Assembly: GCF_014851395.1 (NCBI RefSeq)
Contig: NW_024040040.1
Coordinates: 15,957,000-16,020,999, forward strand
Length of the DNA: 64,000 bases
Source of the DNA: Micropterus salmoides
Lineage: Eukaryota; Chordata; Actinopteri; Centrarchiformes; Centrarchidae
Direction of reading: 5' to 3'
Positions within the stretch are counted from its first letter, which is position 1, and each line of letters starts with the position of its first letter. The notes under the pieces were generated by a model. It was not told the origin of the DNA. It was given only the letters and a program-made list of their open reading frames with translations, and did no database searches. Below are positions 1 to 9,322 of the stretch, piece after piece. The position numbers were made by a program, and so were the translations under genes.

Positions 1-480
1 GGTCAGCGAAAATACAGTAAACCGCTTCGATTCAACTGTAGGCTACATGTTGCCGACCAGGTTGGCAACATGGACTGGAGCAAGAGTTTCAGAGTGGTGA
101 GTTATTAATCTGTAACAAAAGTATCTTTCATCCATAAAGTTTTAACTGAGCTCTGTCTCTATGTCACAGTAACAACTTTATGTCCATTGACTGCCTGGAG
201 GGTAGCTAGTGTTTGGAAGGGAGAGGAGAGGTGTGCTGCAGCTCAGTGTTTTTCCACCGGTGTTTTTGAGGGCGTGTCGGACTAGTCGCTCAGCGAGCAT
301 TATGACACGTATTTTCATTGTGACATCACAAGAAAGGGAAGTAAAGGCTGGACTACAAACGAGCTGTTTTCAAGCAGTTCAGAGCAGAGTTTTCTGTGGG
401 AGATGGGAACTCCCTTTGGGGTGGACTTTGTAAACCTATTACATGCACCAAAAAAGATATATAGCTTATAAAATGCACTG
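1..480 (+). repeat. Dispersed fish repeat, partial copy A
   Basis: This segment is homologous to the reverse complement of about 28930-29250. The shared blocks are around 75-200 (the GACTGGAGCAAGAGTTTCAG block through the ATTGACTGCCT block) and around 300-390 (AGTAAAGGCTGGACTACAA and the following GAGCTGTTTTCAAGCAGTTC block). The texture fits a high-copy non-coding teleost repeat whose full form ends in TTAAAG/CTTTAA. The left side runs off the window. No credible protein is encoded. Confidence 0.6.
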
Positions 481-629
481 CTATAGTTTATTTTCAGAAA
501 GTTGTTAAATTAGCGGCCAGATACAACACAATAAGTCATTAATCATCCAATAATAAAATAGAGCACTCTACTTTAGGCAGTATAGTGTGTACCACCAGGG
601 TCTACCTGTTTGAGTTGTCATCTGACTTT

Positions 630-708
630 AAAACACCTTTCATGTGAGGCTTGAACTCACGACCTTCAGATTATGAGACTGACGCGCTGCCTACTGCACT
701 AACGAGGC
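630..708 (-). pseudogene. Decayed tRNA-Met (CAT) copy
   Basis: Reading the minus strand from 708, the D arm, the anticodon arm with a CAT anticodon and the T arm are all recognisable. The 3' acceptor strand has diverged (ATGAAAG where the intact copies have ACGGGGC), so the 7-bp acceptor stem cannot form. A TTTT tract remains at 633-630. Flanks such as the GATTCAGATGAATTGT block at 731 match those of the intact copies. This is a dead unit of the same array. Confidence 0.8.
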
Positions 709-963
709 ATGAAATCACCTGCTTTGTGATTCAGATGAATTGTCTCAGGTTCAACTGTGGAGGAACTTGGTTTTCAAAATGTCTGCCTACTATGCCAACA
801 AGGCAGTTGGATCTCTTCTCACATATTAAAAGTGAGCAATAACAACAACAAAGAAACACTGGTTGACCGATAAGGGTTTTTATCAGCATCTTCATGTAAA
901 CCCACTGGCATTAACAATATGTACCACCAGTTTTTGCACTTTGCGTTGCTGTCATATGACTTT

Positions 964-967
964 AAAA
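964..967 (-). terminator. Pol III terminator of tRNA-Met copy 2
   Basis: Four T residues on the minus strand begin five nucleotides after the mature 3' end. This is the usual Pol III termination signal. Confidence 0.7.
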
Positions 968-971
968 CACC

Positions 972-1044
972 TGCCCCGTGTGAGGCTCGAACTCACGACC
1001 TTCAGATTATGAGACTGACGCGCTGCCTACTGCGCCAACGAGGC
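972..1044 (-). tRNA. tRNA-Met (CAT), elongator type
   Basis: This is a 73-nt intronless tRNA read from 1044 to 972. The acceptor stem GCCTCGT/ACGGGGC pairs throughout with one G-U. The D stem is GCGC/GCGC, the anticodon loop is CTCATAA (CAT), and the T arm is GTGAG-TTCGAGC-CTCAC with discriminator A. The match to the vertebrate elongator tRNA-Met consensus is almost complete. The internal A and B boxes are intact. A TTTT Pol III terminator lies at 967-964, five bases past the 3' end. It is probably a functional gene. Confidence 0.93.
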
Positions 1045-1488
1045 CTGAAAGCATAAAGCATTATGATTCAGATGAATTGTTACAGTTGCAACTGTGGAGG
1101 AACTTTTGTAAAATCAATAACAACTGTGTGTCTGCAGACCAAAGTGCTCACACAAAGGCTGTAATCAACCTCAGATGCTTTGTGTCATGACATGATGAAA
1201 GAGGGGGAGCACAGGTGAAGGAAACACAAGACTAAGAATAATACTACAACAAAAAAAACATTAAAGAGCAAATAGTAATCAGTGTTGAATGTGTGTGAGG
1301 GATGTTGTCATAGATTTAGCTGGATAGCATTAAACAAATGAGCAGGAGTGATGCTGGATTTTTTAAATTATCAACTGTACGTACGTGATAGAAGAGCTTG
1401 AATCTTGATGCAAACCTACTCCCACTTCACTTCTGACGATATGTACAATCACTGTCCATCCTGTTGTCATCTGACTTTAAAACACATG

Positions 1489-1560
1489 TGCCCCATTAAG
1501 GCTTGAACTAACAACCTTCAGATTATGAGACTGACACGCTGCCTACTGCTCCAACGAGGC
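1489..1560 (-). pseudogene. Decayed tRNA-Met (CAT) copy
   Basis: The 72-nt remnant is one base shorter than the intact copies. The CAT anticodon loop survives. The T stem has mismatches (GTTAG opposite CTTAA), the D stem has GAGC opposite GCGT, and the 3' acceptor strand is shortened. The B box is altered to GGTTGTTAGTTCAAG. It was probably never matured as a Met tRNA after this decay. Confidence 0.82.
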
Positions 1561-1953
1561 CTGAACACTGGCCAGAAAAATACATTGTGTTATGCTGCAG
1601 ATTTCAGAACATGACTGGTGTTTAATGAGAGTGGGGTTCATTTTTCCAAGCAACGTCATTCAGCTGCATTATTCTCTACAGTATAACAATATATATTCAA
1701 CTCTAGCCAGTGATGGTTTTAGATTAGAGCTGCTGTCATTTAAGATGATATATCGGCCTCATGAGTGCAGGGATCGGACGATGCAGATTATCTCAAATTC
1801 CAGAAATCGGCCTGATTAATCGGTCTATCACTACAAAGAACTAATGATGGATCTGCTGGACTTGTTGCATTCTCAACATCTTGATGTAAACCCACTGGCA
1901 TTAACAATATGTACCACCAGTTTTTGCACATTGCGTTGCTGTCATATGACTTT

Positions 1954-1957
1954 AAAA
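1954..1957 (-). terminator. Pol III terminator of tRNA-Met copy 4
   Basis: TTTT on the minus strand, five bases beyond the tRNA 3' end, as in the other intact copy. Confidence 0.7.
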
Positions 1958-1961
1958 CACC

Positions 1962-2034
1962 TGCCCCGTGTGAGGCTCGAACTCACGACCTCCAGATTAT
2001 GAGACTGACGCGCTGCCTACTGCGCCAACGAGGC
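1962..2034 (-). tRNA. tRNA-Met (CAT), elongator type, second intact copy
   Basis: Read from 2034 to 1962, this 73-nt tRNA is identical to the one at 972-1044 except for one base, where TTCAG on the plus strand becomes TCCAG. That is tRNA position 43, turning a U-A pair at the base of the anticodon stem into U-G, which should be tolerated. Acceptor, D and T stems all pair. A TTTT terminator is at 1957-1954. Confidence 0.92.
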
Positions 2035-2463
2035 CTGAAAGCATAAAGCATTATGATTCAGATGAATTGTTACAGTTGCAACTGTGGAGGAACTTTTGTA
2101 AAATCAATTACAACAGTGCGTCTGCAGACCAAAGTGCTCACATAAAGGCTGTAATCAACCTCAGATGCTTTGTGTCATGACATGATGAAAGAGGGGGAGC
2201 ACAGGTGAAGGAAACACAAGACTAAGAATAATACAACAAAAAAATATTTCAGAGCAAATATTAATCAGTGTTGAATGTGTGTGAGGTATGTTGTCATGAT
2301 TTAGCTGGATAGCATTAAACAGATGAGCAGGAGTGATGCTGGATTTTTTTAATTATCAACTGTACGTACGTGATAGAAGAGCTTGAATCTTCTATCTTTG
2401 TGATTCAGATGAATTGTCACAGTTACAACTGTGGCTGATTCACAACCACAAATACATAATATA

Positions 2464-4035
2464 CAGGTGAAAAATTTGCATACCGTGCAAAAGTTAATTT
2501 ATTTCAGTAATTCAACTTAAAAGGTGAAACTAATATTATATAGACACATTACATGCAAAGTCAGATATTTCAAGCCTTTATTTGATATAATTTCGATGAT
2601 TATTGCGTACAACTTATGAAAACCCCAAATCTCACAAAATTTGAATATTCCAAAAAAAAAAGAAAAAAAAAAAAAAAGAATTTTAAATACAGAAATGTCA
2701 GCCCTCTGAAAAGTATAATCATGCATATGTACTCAGTACTTGGTTTGGGCCCCTTTTGCATGAATTACTGCCTCAATGCGGCATAGCATGGATGTTATCA
2801 GCCTGTGGCACTGCTGAGGTGTTATGGAAGACCAGGATGCTTCAATAGCGGCCTTGAGCTCTTCTGCATTGTTCGGTCTCATGTCATTCATCTTTCTCTT
2901 GGCAATGCCCCATAAATTCTCAGGTCAGGCGAGTTTACTGGCCAATCAAGCACAGTAATCCCATGGTCACTGAACCAGGTTGTGGTACCTTTGGCAGTGC
3001 GGGCAGGTGCCAAGTCTGCTGGAAAATGAAGTCAGCATCTCCATAAAGCTTGTCTGCTGAAGGAAGCATAAAGTGCTCTAAAATGTCCTGGTAGATGGCT
3101 GCACTGACTCTGGACTTAATAAAGTAGACAGTGGACCAACACCAGCAGATGACATGGCTCCCCAAACCAGACTGTGGAAACTTCACACTGGACTTCAAGC
3201 ATCTTGGATTGTGTACCTCTCCATTCTTCCCCCAGACTCTGGGACCTTGGTTTCCAAATGAGATGCAAAATTTGCTCTCATCAGAAAAGAGAACTTTGGA
3301 CCACTGAGAAAGAGACCAGTTCTTTTTTCCTTTAGCCAAGGTAAGACGCTTTTGACGTTGTTTGTTGTTCAGGAGCGGCTTGACAAGAGGAATACAACAT
3401 TTGAAGCACGTCCAGGACCCGTCTGTGTGTGGTGGCTCTTGATACAGTAACTCCAGCCTCAGTCCACTCCTTGTGAAGCTCCCCCACACATTTGAATGGC
3501 CTTTACCTGACAATCCTCTCCAGGCTACGGTCATCCCTGCTGCTTGTGCACCTTTTTCTTCAACACTTTTCCCTTTCTCTTAACTTTCTATTAACACGCC
3601 TTGATGCAGCACTTTGAGAACATCCAACTTCTTTTGCAATTACCTTTTGAGGCTTTCCCTCCTTGTGGAGGGTGTCAATGATGGTTTTCTGCACAACTGT
3701 CAGGTCAGCAGTCTTTCCCATGATTGTGAATTCCACTGAACCAGACTGAGAGACCAAATAAAGGCTCAGGAACCCTTTGCAGGTGTTTTGGATTAATTAG
3801 CTGATTAGAGTGTGACACTTTGGGCCTACAATACTGAACCTTTTCACAATATTCTAATTTTCTGAGATTTTCATAAGCTGTAAGCCATAATCATCAAAAT
3901 TATATCAAATAAAGGCTTGAAATATCTCACTTTGCATGTAATGAGTCTATCTAATATATTAGTTTCACCTTTTAAGTTGAATTACTGAAATAAATGAACT
4001 TTTGCACACTATGCTAATTTTTCGAGTTTCACCTG
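2464..4035 (-). mobile_element. Tc1/mariner-type transposon 1 (inactive)
   Basis: The terminal inverted repeats begin CAGGTGAAA at the left and, on the complement, CAGGTGAAACTCGAAAAA at the right. They share the long AATTCAACTTAAAAGGTGAAACT block near both ends. The element is flanked by TA at 2462-2463 and 4036-4037, the expected Tc1 target duplication. Its 1572 bp is close to the usual Tc1 length. The transposase inside, on the minus strand, is broken. An A-rich tract with about 25 A residues sits at 2655-2680. Confidence 0.93.
2733..3721 (-). pseudogene. Broken Tc1-type transposase
   Basis: The start is the ATG at 3721, giving MGKTADLTVVQKT and an N-terminal paired-like helix-turn-helix (KVIAKEVGCSQSAASRRV). 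The reading is interrupted near 3545, then resumes through FKCCIPLVKPLL and LFSDESKFCISFG, which holds the first catalytic Asp. A frameshift right after DADFIFQQ removes the second Asp in frame. At about 2919 roughly ten bases are missing between CCTGACCTGA and GAATTTATGG, so the usual NPIE segment with the third catalytic acid is gone. The reading can be followed to TGA at 2735. It cannot make an active enzyme. Confidence 0.9.
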
Positions 4036-4039
4036 TATA

Positions 4040-5039
4040 TGCAACACATGTATCCTCTACACATACGGTACACAAACAAGGTCAGCATAACATAACATAA
4101 AACACAGAACTGATTTAAAGTGTTGGAAAGTGAGCTGCCTCAGGGAAAAAACAGATGGAGATTTTTCTTTGATTGTGCTAGCAGCTAAGTCCCCCTGCTG
4201 CAATAACTCCACCTCTTGCTTAACGTGGCCTTTGGAGCAATCAGAAAAGTTTAGTGTGCTGATACAAGCTTTTGACCATCAGGACATCAGCTCTGAAATA
4301 TAAGCTGCAGCTCTGCGATTTATTACTTTGAAAGAAATCAATACATTCTGAAATCAATCCTAACTTGACGACGGCATTAAGTGGTCAAACAAGGACTGAT
4401 GGGATCTGCTTTTTTACCTCTAGTTAAGAGTCTGGGTGCAGCGAGGAGCAGATGAGGGAACGCTTTCACCCAATGAGTTGCAATGCAGGATTACAGGATC
4501 GCATAGATGTAGTACAAAGAAGTAATCCAGACGGGTAGTGTTGTGCTACTTCTTCTCATCATTTGAAACATGCTTTATTCAAGTAATTAACTGCCAAGAA
4601 ATAATGCACGGGGAAAAACAAGCATCAGTGATAGAAATGTACATGTATTGCTATTTTTGCAGCTGTTTTGTGACAGAACGCAGCTGGCGAATGAAGCCTC
4701 ACATGTGGGCACTTGCTGCTAAAAGGTCCAAGAGGGTGCTTCAGCAACTAGAGAACAGATGTTGTATTAACAATCAGCAACTGATTTCTGTGGCTTTGTT
4801 TCTTGTCAACGCATGATTTTATATCCATAATATATTCTCTCAGTGCGCAAATGTTTATGTGGCTTTAACCTGCCATTTGCAACAACTGAGTTATTAGCAT
4901 AGTAAAACATCATGTGATATTTTGTTGATTGCTCTCTCCTCAAGGAGGTCAGTCTCAGCCACCATATCAAAGTGTTATATTATCAGTTCTATTTTAAATC
5001 CCAATAAATAAGTTTGGAGTTCACGAGAAACCGGCCCAG
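4040..5039. other. 3' flank of the C39-like gene, nothing else seen
   Basis: About 1 kb of unremarkable sequence downstream of the minus-strand gene stop. Possible minus-strand AATAAA signals lie at 4579-4574 and 4324-4319. Either would give a 3' UTR of roughly 460-720 nt, but neither has further support. Confidence 0.35.
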
Positions 5040-5206
5040 TCACAACAAAGGGAGTTCAGGAGCGTTGAGGAGTTCTTGTCCTAGCTCTGACCGTCGTAAA
5101 GCGAAGAGTGTGATGCCTGAGCTGTACGCTGCGGGGATTGTGATGTGTGTTAACCTGACCCCGTCTTCTTCCTGCTCCTCTTCTAGGCACATCTGCCTCA
5201 CTTGGC
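5040..5206 (-). CDS. Coding exon 4 (last) of the C39-like gene
   Basis: 167 nt with acceptor CTTCCTATTAG before 5206, running to TGA at 5042-5040. It encodes residues 227-281, with an acidic stretch (EEEQEED) then a hydrophobic strand-like THITIPAAYSSGITLFAL and a Leu-rich C terminus ending LLNAPELPLL. Confidence 0.87.
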
Positions 5207-8009
5207 CTAATAGGAAGAAAACAGGGAGACACACACTCAGAACATGTTTGCGTATCAGGTGAAAAATCTGCACGAATAAATGCCCAATTAATTGCTTCAC
5301 CCTCAACATCCAGGGCTTTCCAGCGCGGGTCGGATAAGCTGGACAGACAGCAATCTGGCGTCAGTCGCTGCAGGACGTCTTCCCGACGAATCAGCAACAC
5401 AGATTCACTGCAGAGTCTCTGGTGCACCTCTCGCTCGCTTACTGAAAAAAGGGATTTAACACAAACAGTGTGCATGAAGGTCAGGAGACAGGATTCCCCT
5501 TGAATATAGCTGTTTCGTCGCCCTTACTCACCTACATCTAAAGGATTGGTCATGAAAACAGCATTGGGTGCAACGCCAAATATGAGCTGATGGTGCCAGG
5601 CGTCAGGCACCTCCTCTCCCTCGGGCACAGCCAGCTGCATGTTCATGGTCGCCACTGGAACGGCGCCATTTCGGATCCAGTGTGCGAGCCAGGGGACCAG
5701 TCGGACCCGCCGCCGAGGGTGAAGATGGAAGAAGCGACCCATCACCTCCCCCTTACTGGCCTCCTCTGCTCCCTGGATGAGCTGAGCGTGAGTCGCACCT
5801 GAAAGAAGCCGACGTGTCTAACATCAGCGATGCGTGCGTGTGTGATGACAGCTTGAGCTAAGTGCCTGAAATGTCAATGCAAAAATTGTAGCTGAAAAAG
5901 TCAATTACAGTCGCCCCTCTGAGAGACATAAAACTCTTTGTCTAATTCAAGAGGGTGCTGTTGAATTGTGCCTGGTTGGCGGTGCAGCCAGCTGTCACAC
6001 TGGCAGGAAGGCGCACTTATGAGTTCAAGACGTTATGGGGCCTCATTCAGCGGGAAGTTATAGTCCCTGCTAGCATCTGTGACACCTGAAATATTAGTGT
6101 CTGTGGAGCCCAGCTAAAATATGCAACTATACAAAGTCATCCTTTATGTATTAATATTTCATTACCTGAGATGTCACAGTCTAGAGCGGGTAGCTTTGAG
6201 CTCACGCCAAGTGTTTATAACGTAATATCTGACAATTTAGTAGTAACATGAAGAACCTTTCTGGGTGAAGTCCATGCAAATTCTAATGAAAACTATCACT
6301 CTCCATTAAACAACTCAAAGAGGATCGATCTAAAGTGGCTCCTGGGTAGGGCTGGGTTGTTTTTTTCTTTTCTTTAACTCTACCAGATCTGTGAACATGG
6401 CAATAAATACACCGCATGACACACACACATAAAAAAAGAAAAGATGAATATGAACATATATAGATTTGAGTCTTGTCTTCTCAAAAAGAAAGCCCTCTTG
6501 TCATAATAATCCAGACACACAACACAGTACAGTATACAAATGTACATATACATACAGTACATATTCAAACATTAAAAGACAAGCAGTCTTGTAGTCAAAC
6601 AACATAATAAATCCTTAAAATTGTTTGTGTCCAAATTCATAATACAGGACTAAGAATTAAAAAATAGCCCTTTTCAGATATGACAGGACCGTTACATCAT
6701 TATGATGTAACTGGTGGGTCATTAAACTGATTTGCTTTGTGGATAAGAGATGACAATTAAGTCATGGATTTATTATGGAATCTGTCTCTACACTACATAT
6801 AGACATAGATGTAATACCACTCTAGTAGTATTCAGACTTAACTTAAGTAAAAGTACTAATGCCACACTGAAAATACTCTACCAACTCCAACCTTACCTGA
6901 TCCATAACCGACATGCTTGTTATTCAGTTATCAGTTCAGATGAGTTGTAGATGTTCTATATTGTTGTCATTAAGGATCTGAATAGATATTGGGGCCCTAA
7001 ATATTGATTTTGAAGAATAATACAATATCTTTAAAGGCCGTTTTCTGACATCATTTCTGACATCATTTCTGACATTTCTGACATCATTTATAGCCTGAAC
7101 TATATAACATTTTAATCCCAAAAACAAGGAGAATTTTTTTTATGCCTGTTGAGAGTATTTTCTGATTTATGGAGGAATAAAAACATTTGAGTCTAATATG
7201 TCAACAAAATAAAACAATAATTCTGAACCTCTGCGATGGACTGGCGACCCGTCCAGGGTGTACCCCGCCTTTCGCCCATTGTCAGCTGGGATTGGCTCCA
7301 GCCCCTCCGCGACCCTGTACGCAGGATAAGCGGTTGACGATGGATGGATGGATGGAATTCTGAACCTGACTTAATCCAGCATTTAGATTTCAGTTCTTGG
7401 AATATATGCAAATTGGCACATATTTAATCAGACACTGTCTAATTTGCATATTTAAACTTTACATTTCAGAAAACCTGTAATACATTTTTTTGTCTTACTG
7501 CAAGTACTGAACTAAAAAAGTTTCATAGTTTACCCTATATTCACCTGTAGTGTCTTGCCTTTGAATTCCTACTTGAAGGAATGTACTTATACATTCCACC
7601 AATGCCTTTATGTCATTCTGACAGCATTCAATTAAGTGCTGAAAGGGCCCACAACTGACCCCTCTAGTCTCCTTATCTGACTAGCAGATCTGGCCATGTT
7701 CAGGTCTTTTTTGATCACCTGTGTATCAGGACATTTACCGGCTTCACTCCGGGACAGAAGGTAGTCAGGCAGCGGTGACTCGTTCCTCCTCAGGCGTGTG
7801 TGGACGCAGCGGTCCGCCTCCTCAGGGCCCACATCCACCCCCAGGGCCTTCAGCACGTCCACCACAGCTGTGGCCCCGCAGGCTGACGCTCCTATCTGCA
7901 GGGTCTGCCTCTCCAGCGCCTCCTGGATGGACCACAGCATGGCCTCACCTGCACCTGCCTGCTCCTCCTCCTCATCACCTCCATGGCCCCGCTCACACAC
8001 TGCCTCCAT
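5040..8009 (-). CDS. Four-exon gene, papain-like C39-type peptidase fold (uncharacterised)
   Basis: Joining 8009-7739, 5798-5532, 5441-5301 and 5206-5040 gives an open frame of 282 codons (281 residues plus TGA). All three introns are phase 1 with GT..AG ends. The first residues are acidic and glycine-rich. The domain follows: Gln38-x5-Cys44-Gly45 in QIGASACGATA, then VLKALG, resembles the Gln/Cys segment of C39-type papain-like folds. WHHQLIFG (His159/160) followed by Asn175-Pro176 resembles the His and Asn/Asp strand of the same fold. There is no signal peptide or membrane segment, so it is probably soluble and intracellular. The ATG at 8009 has an in-frame TGA nine bases upstream if that sequence is exonic. 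I do not recognise the gene name. The catalytic role is inference from motif spacing; a protease-dead scaffold is the alternative. Confidence 0.88.
5301..5441 (-). CDS. Coding exon 3 of the C39-like gene
   Basis: 141 nt with acceptor CTTTTTTCAG before 5441 and donor GTGAAG after 5301. It encodes roughly residues 180-226, including VLLIRREDVLQRL and DPRW, probably the last structured part of the domain. The intron upstream is only 90 bp, typical of compact teleost genes. Confidence 0.87.
5532..5798 (-). CDS. Coding exon 2 of the C39-like gene
   Basis: 267 nt with acceptor TTCTTTCAG before 5798 and donor GTGAGT after 5532. It encodes residues 91-179, rich in aromatic and basic residues, and carries the candidate catalytic His159/160 and Asn175. 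Confidence 0.9.
7041..7092 (+). repeat. Short tandem repeat, unit TTTCTGACATCA
   Basis: About four imperfect copies of a 12-bp unit (TTTCTGACATCA), one shortened. It lies in intron 1 of the C39-like gene. Confidence 0.7.
7233..7356 (+). repeat. LINE 3' tail fragment ending in GATG repeats
   Basis: The sequence CTGCGATGGACTGGCGACC through CAGCTGGGATTGGCTCCAG to GGATAAGCGG and then (GATG)n is a very common teleost non-LTR retrotransposon tail, probably of an RTE/Rex3-like family. Only the 3' end is present, as expected for a 5'-truncated insertion. It sits in intron 1 of the C39-like gene. Confidence 0.75.
7739..8009 (-). CDS. Coding exon 1 of the C39-like gene
   Basis: 271 nt from ATG 8009 to G 7739, then donor GTAAATG. 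It encodes residues 1-90 plus the first base of Gly91. It carries the Gln38/Cys44 motif. The acceptor for a likely 5' UTR intron is the CCTGCAG ending at 8023, preceded by a branch-like CTAATC. Confidence 0.88.
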
Positions 8010-8367
8010 CTGAGAGCCTCACCTGCAGGAACAGGGTTTAGGATTAGACTAAAAATCAACTGTTCATGTGCATGTTTAGTGCATTAGTGCTCATATGTGG
8101 GGCAGCATTACATCTCAGTGAAAAAACTGTTAAATATGAGGGAAATGTACTAATATAAATGCCTCAAATCTATTAAGTAGCTGGAATTTGTTTTTATTAT
8201 AACGTTAAAGCTAATTTCCACTAGCCTTATTATTGTGCACATGGAAGAGATGATCCTACTCAGTGAGACCTCTGCTATCTAGAGTCCGTTGTTTTAGACT
8301 GAATAAGCACAAAGATACCCATGTTTGCCTTTTAAAAACGTCTAATAAATCATTTCCCTGGGTTTTC

Positions 8368-8431
8368 TCGCCATCTCCCCAAGTGACGGGAGTCGACTGC
8401 GACAACAATAAATAAGCAGTGCGCATGCGCA
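8368..8431 (-). promoter_or_regulatory. Candidate promoter of the C39-like gene (NRF1 and YY1-type sites)
   Basis: TGCGCATGCGCA at 8420-8431 is a perfect palindromic NRF1-type site. CGCCATCTC at 8370-8378 is a YY1-type site (GAGATGGCG on the minus strand). Both are common in TATA-less broad vertebrate promoters. They lie about 360-420 bp upstream of the start codon, next to the predicted 5' UTR acceptor. No transcript evidence is available, so the link to the gene is positional. Confidence 0.5.
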
Positions 8432-8959
8432 AAATACACGTGGCTCTGCCTTCGGTGCTTTCTTTTCCAGCCGGACACAGAGGCAAACTGACCAATAGCG
8501 CCCCTGCTGGCCGCTTTCGCACTATAGAGACGTTTTGTAGGACAAACCTTTTAATATTCAGTCTATGGAATAAACCCACCAAACTACATTTACATAAATT
8601 ATTTATAAACTGATATGTTCTCAAGACACAATTAAGACTCTACTTTATACATAGACATCTAGACTGTCCAGGTTGAGATGCTGTATCTCAAAAGTGTATT
8701 TATTTCAGGTTTTGGCATCAACATACTTAAGTATCTATGTTTTGTTTATTTTTAGGTATATTCTAAAACACAGATAATAATAATTAAGGATTAGTTTGGC
8801 CAAAACTTAAGAGTCACTTTTGACTTGATCTCTCGACCAGCATGTGAAGTGTTCGTTCCAGCTGGGGAATGTTGCTAACCTTATTGGCCTATTTTGCCCA
8901 AGACTGAGATGGGGATGGTTATATTCATGCTAGTATTGCATCCCATTTTATAATTCCCT
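8432..8959. other. No gene seen
   Basis: AT-rich sequence upstream of the candidate promoter. I see no coding exon, RNA gene or complete repeat here. Confidence 0.3.
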
Positions 8960-9322
8960 CTTCAGTTGTCTTGCAGAGACACCGCTGCATCAAGTGGCCC
9001 AGATGTGCTGCTGCAATGTTAAAAACCAAGTCTCCAAAACAACCTCGCGTGACACCAATTGTGATTACAGTGGCTCCACATCAAATTGAGATATTCGTTT
9101 GATTATTTTCACTACTTTGCATGGTCAGGCTCCTGCCTACATTAGAGATCTACTGCAGTCGCATTAAAGACCTCTGATCAGGGTTGGTTGGTTGTTTTGA
9201 TTCAAACTAAAGCAGGTGCCTTAAAGGCCCCTTAATTTTGGAAGTTTTTATTTTGTCTCTATTTTATGTCATTCTTTTGCTCACTTTGTGACATCTGATC
9301 TAGAAAGGTGCTATATAAACTT
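8960..9322 (+). mobile_element. Degraded LINE 3' end
   Basis: At 9120-9158 the plus strand still reads HGQAPAYIRDLLQ, a motif typical of the C-terminal part of fish L2/Rex1-like reverse transcriptases. Upstream, the GGCTCCACATCAAATTGAGAT stretch corresponds to the LHWLPI...-like segment. Stops and frame changes surround it. It ends in AAAGGTGCTATATAAAC, like other fish LINE tails. Confidence 0.6.

Larger units (their letters stand above)
884..1405. repeat. Direct duplication carrying tRNA-Met, unit 1
   Basis: About 520 bp nearly identical to 1874-2391. The shared stretch starts at the ATGTAAACCCACTGGCATTA block and continues through the tRNA, the GATGAAAGAGGGGGAGCACA block and the TGTACGTACGTGATAGAAG block. 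The offset is 990 bp at the left and about 986 bp at the right, so only a few small indels separate the copies. The unit contains one intact tRNA gene. Confidence 0.85.
1874..2391. repeat. Direct duplication carrying tRNA-Met, unit 2
   Basis: Second copy of the 884-1405 unit. A further partial piece of the tRNA-downstream flank (the GATTCAGATGAATTGTCACA block) follows at about 2403-2435, so the array has more than two ancestral units. Confidence 0.85.

Noticed and set aside
636..708. Functional tRNA-Met call for copies at 636-708 and 1489-1560
   Set aside because: The acceptor or T stems no longer pair, so they are listed as pseudogenes.
5014..5262. Plus-strand open frames across 5014-5802 and 7721-8041
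   Set aside because: They are antisense shadows of the C39-like exons, whose splice sites and phases all agree on the minus strand.
5040..8009. Naming the four-exon gene after BIVM or ACTMAP, other vertebrate C39-like proteins
   Set aside because: The residues around the Cys do not match what I recall of those families. Only the general fold-level motif is shared, so no symbol is given.
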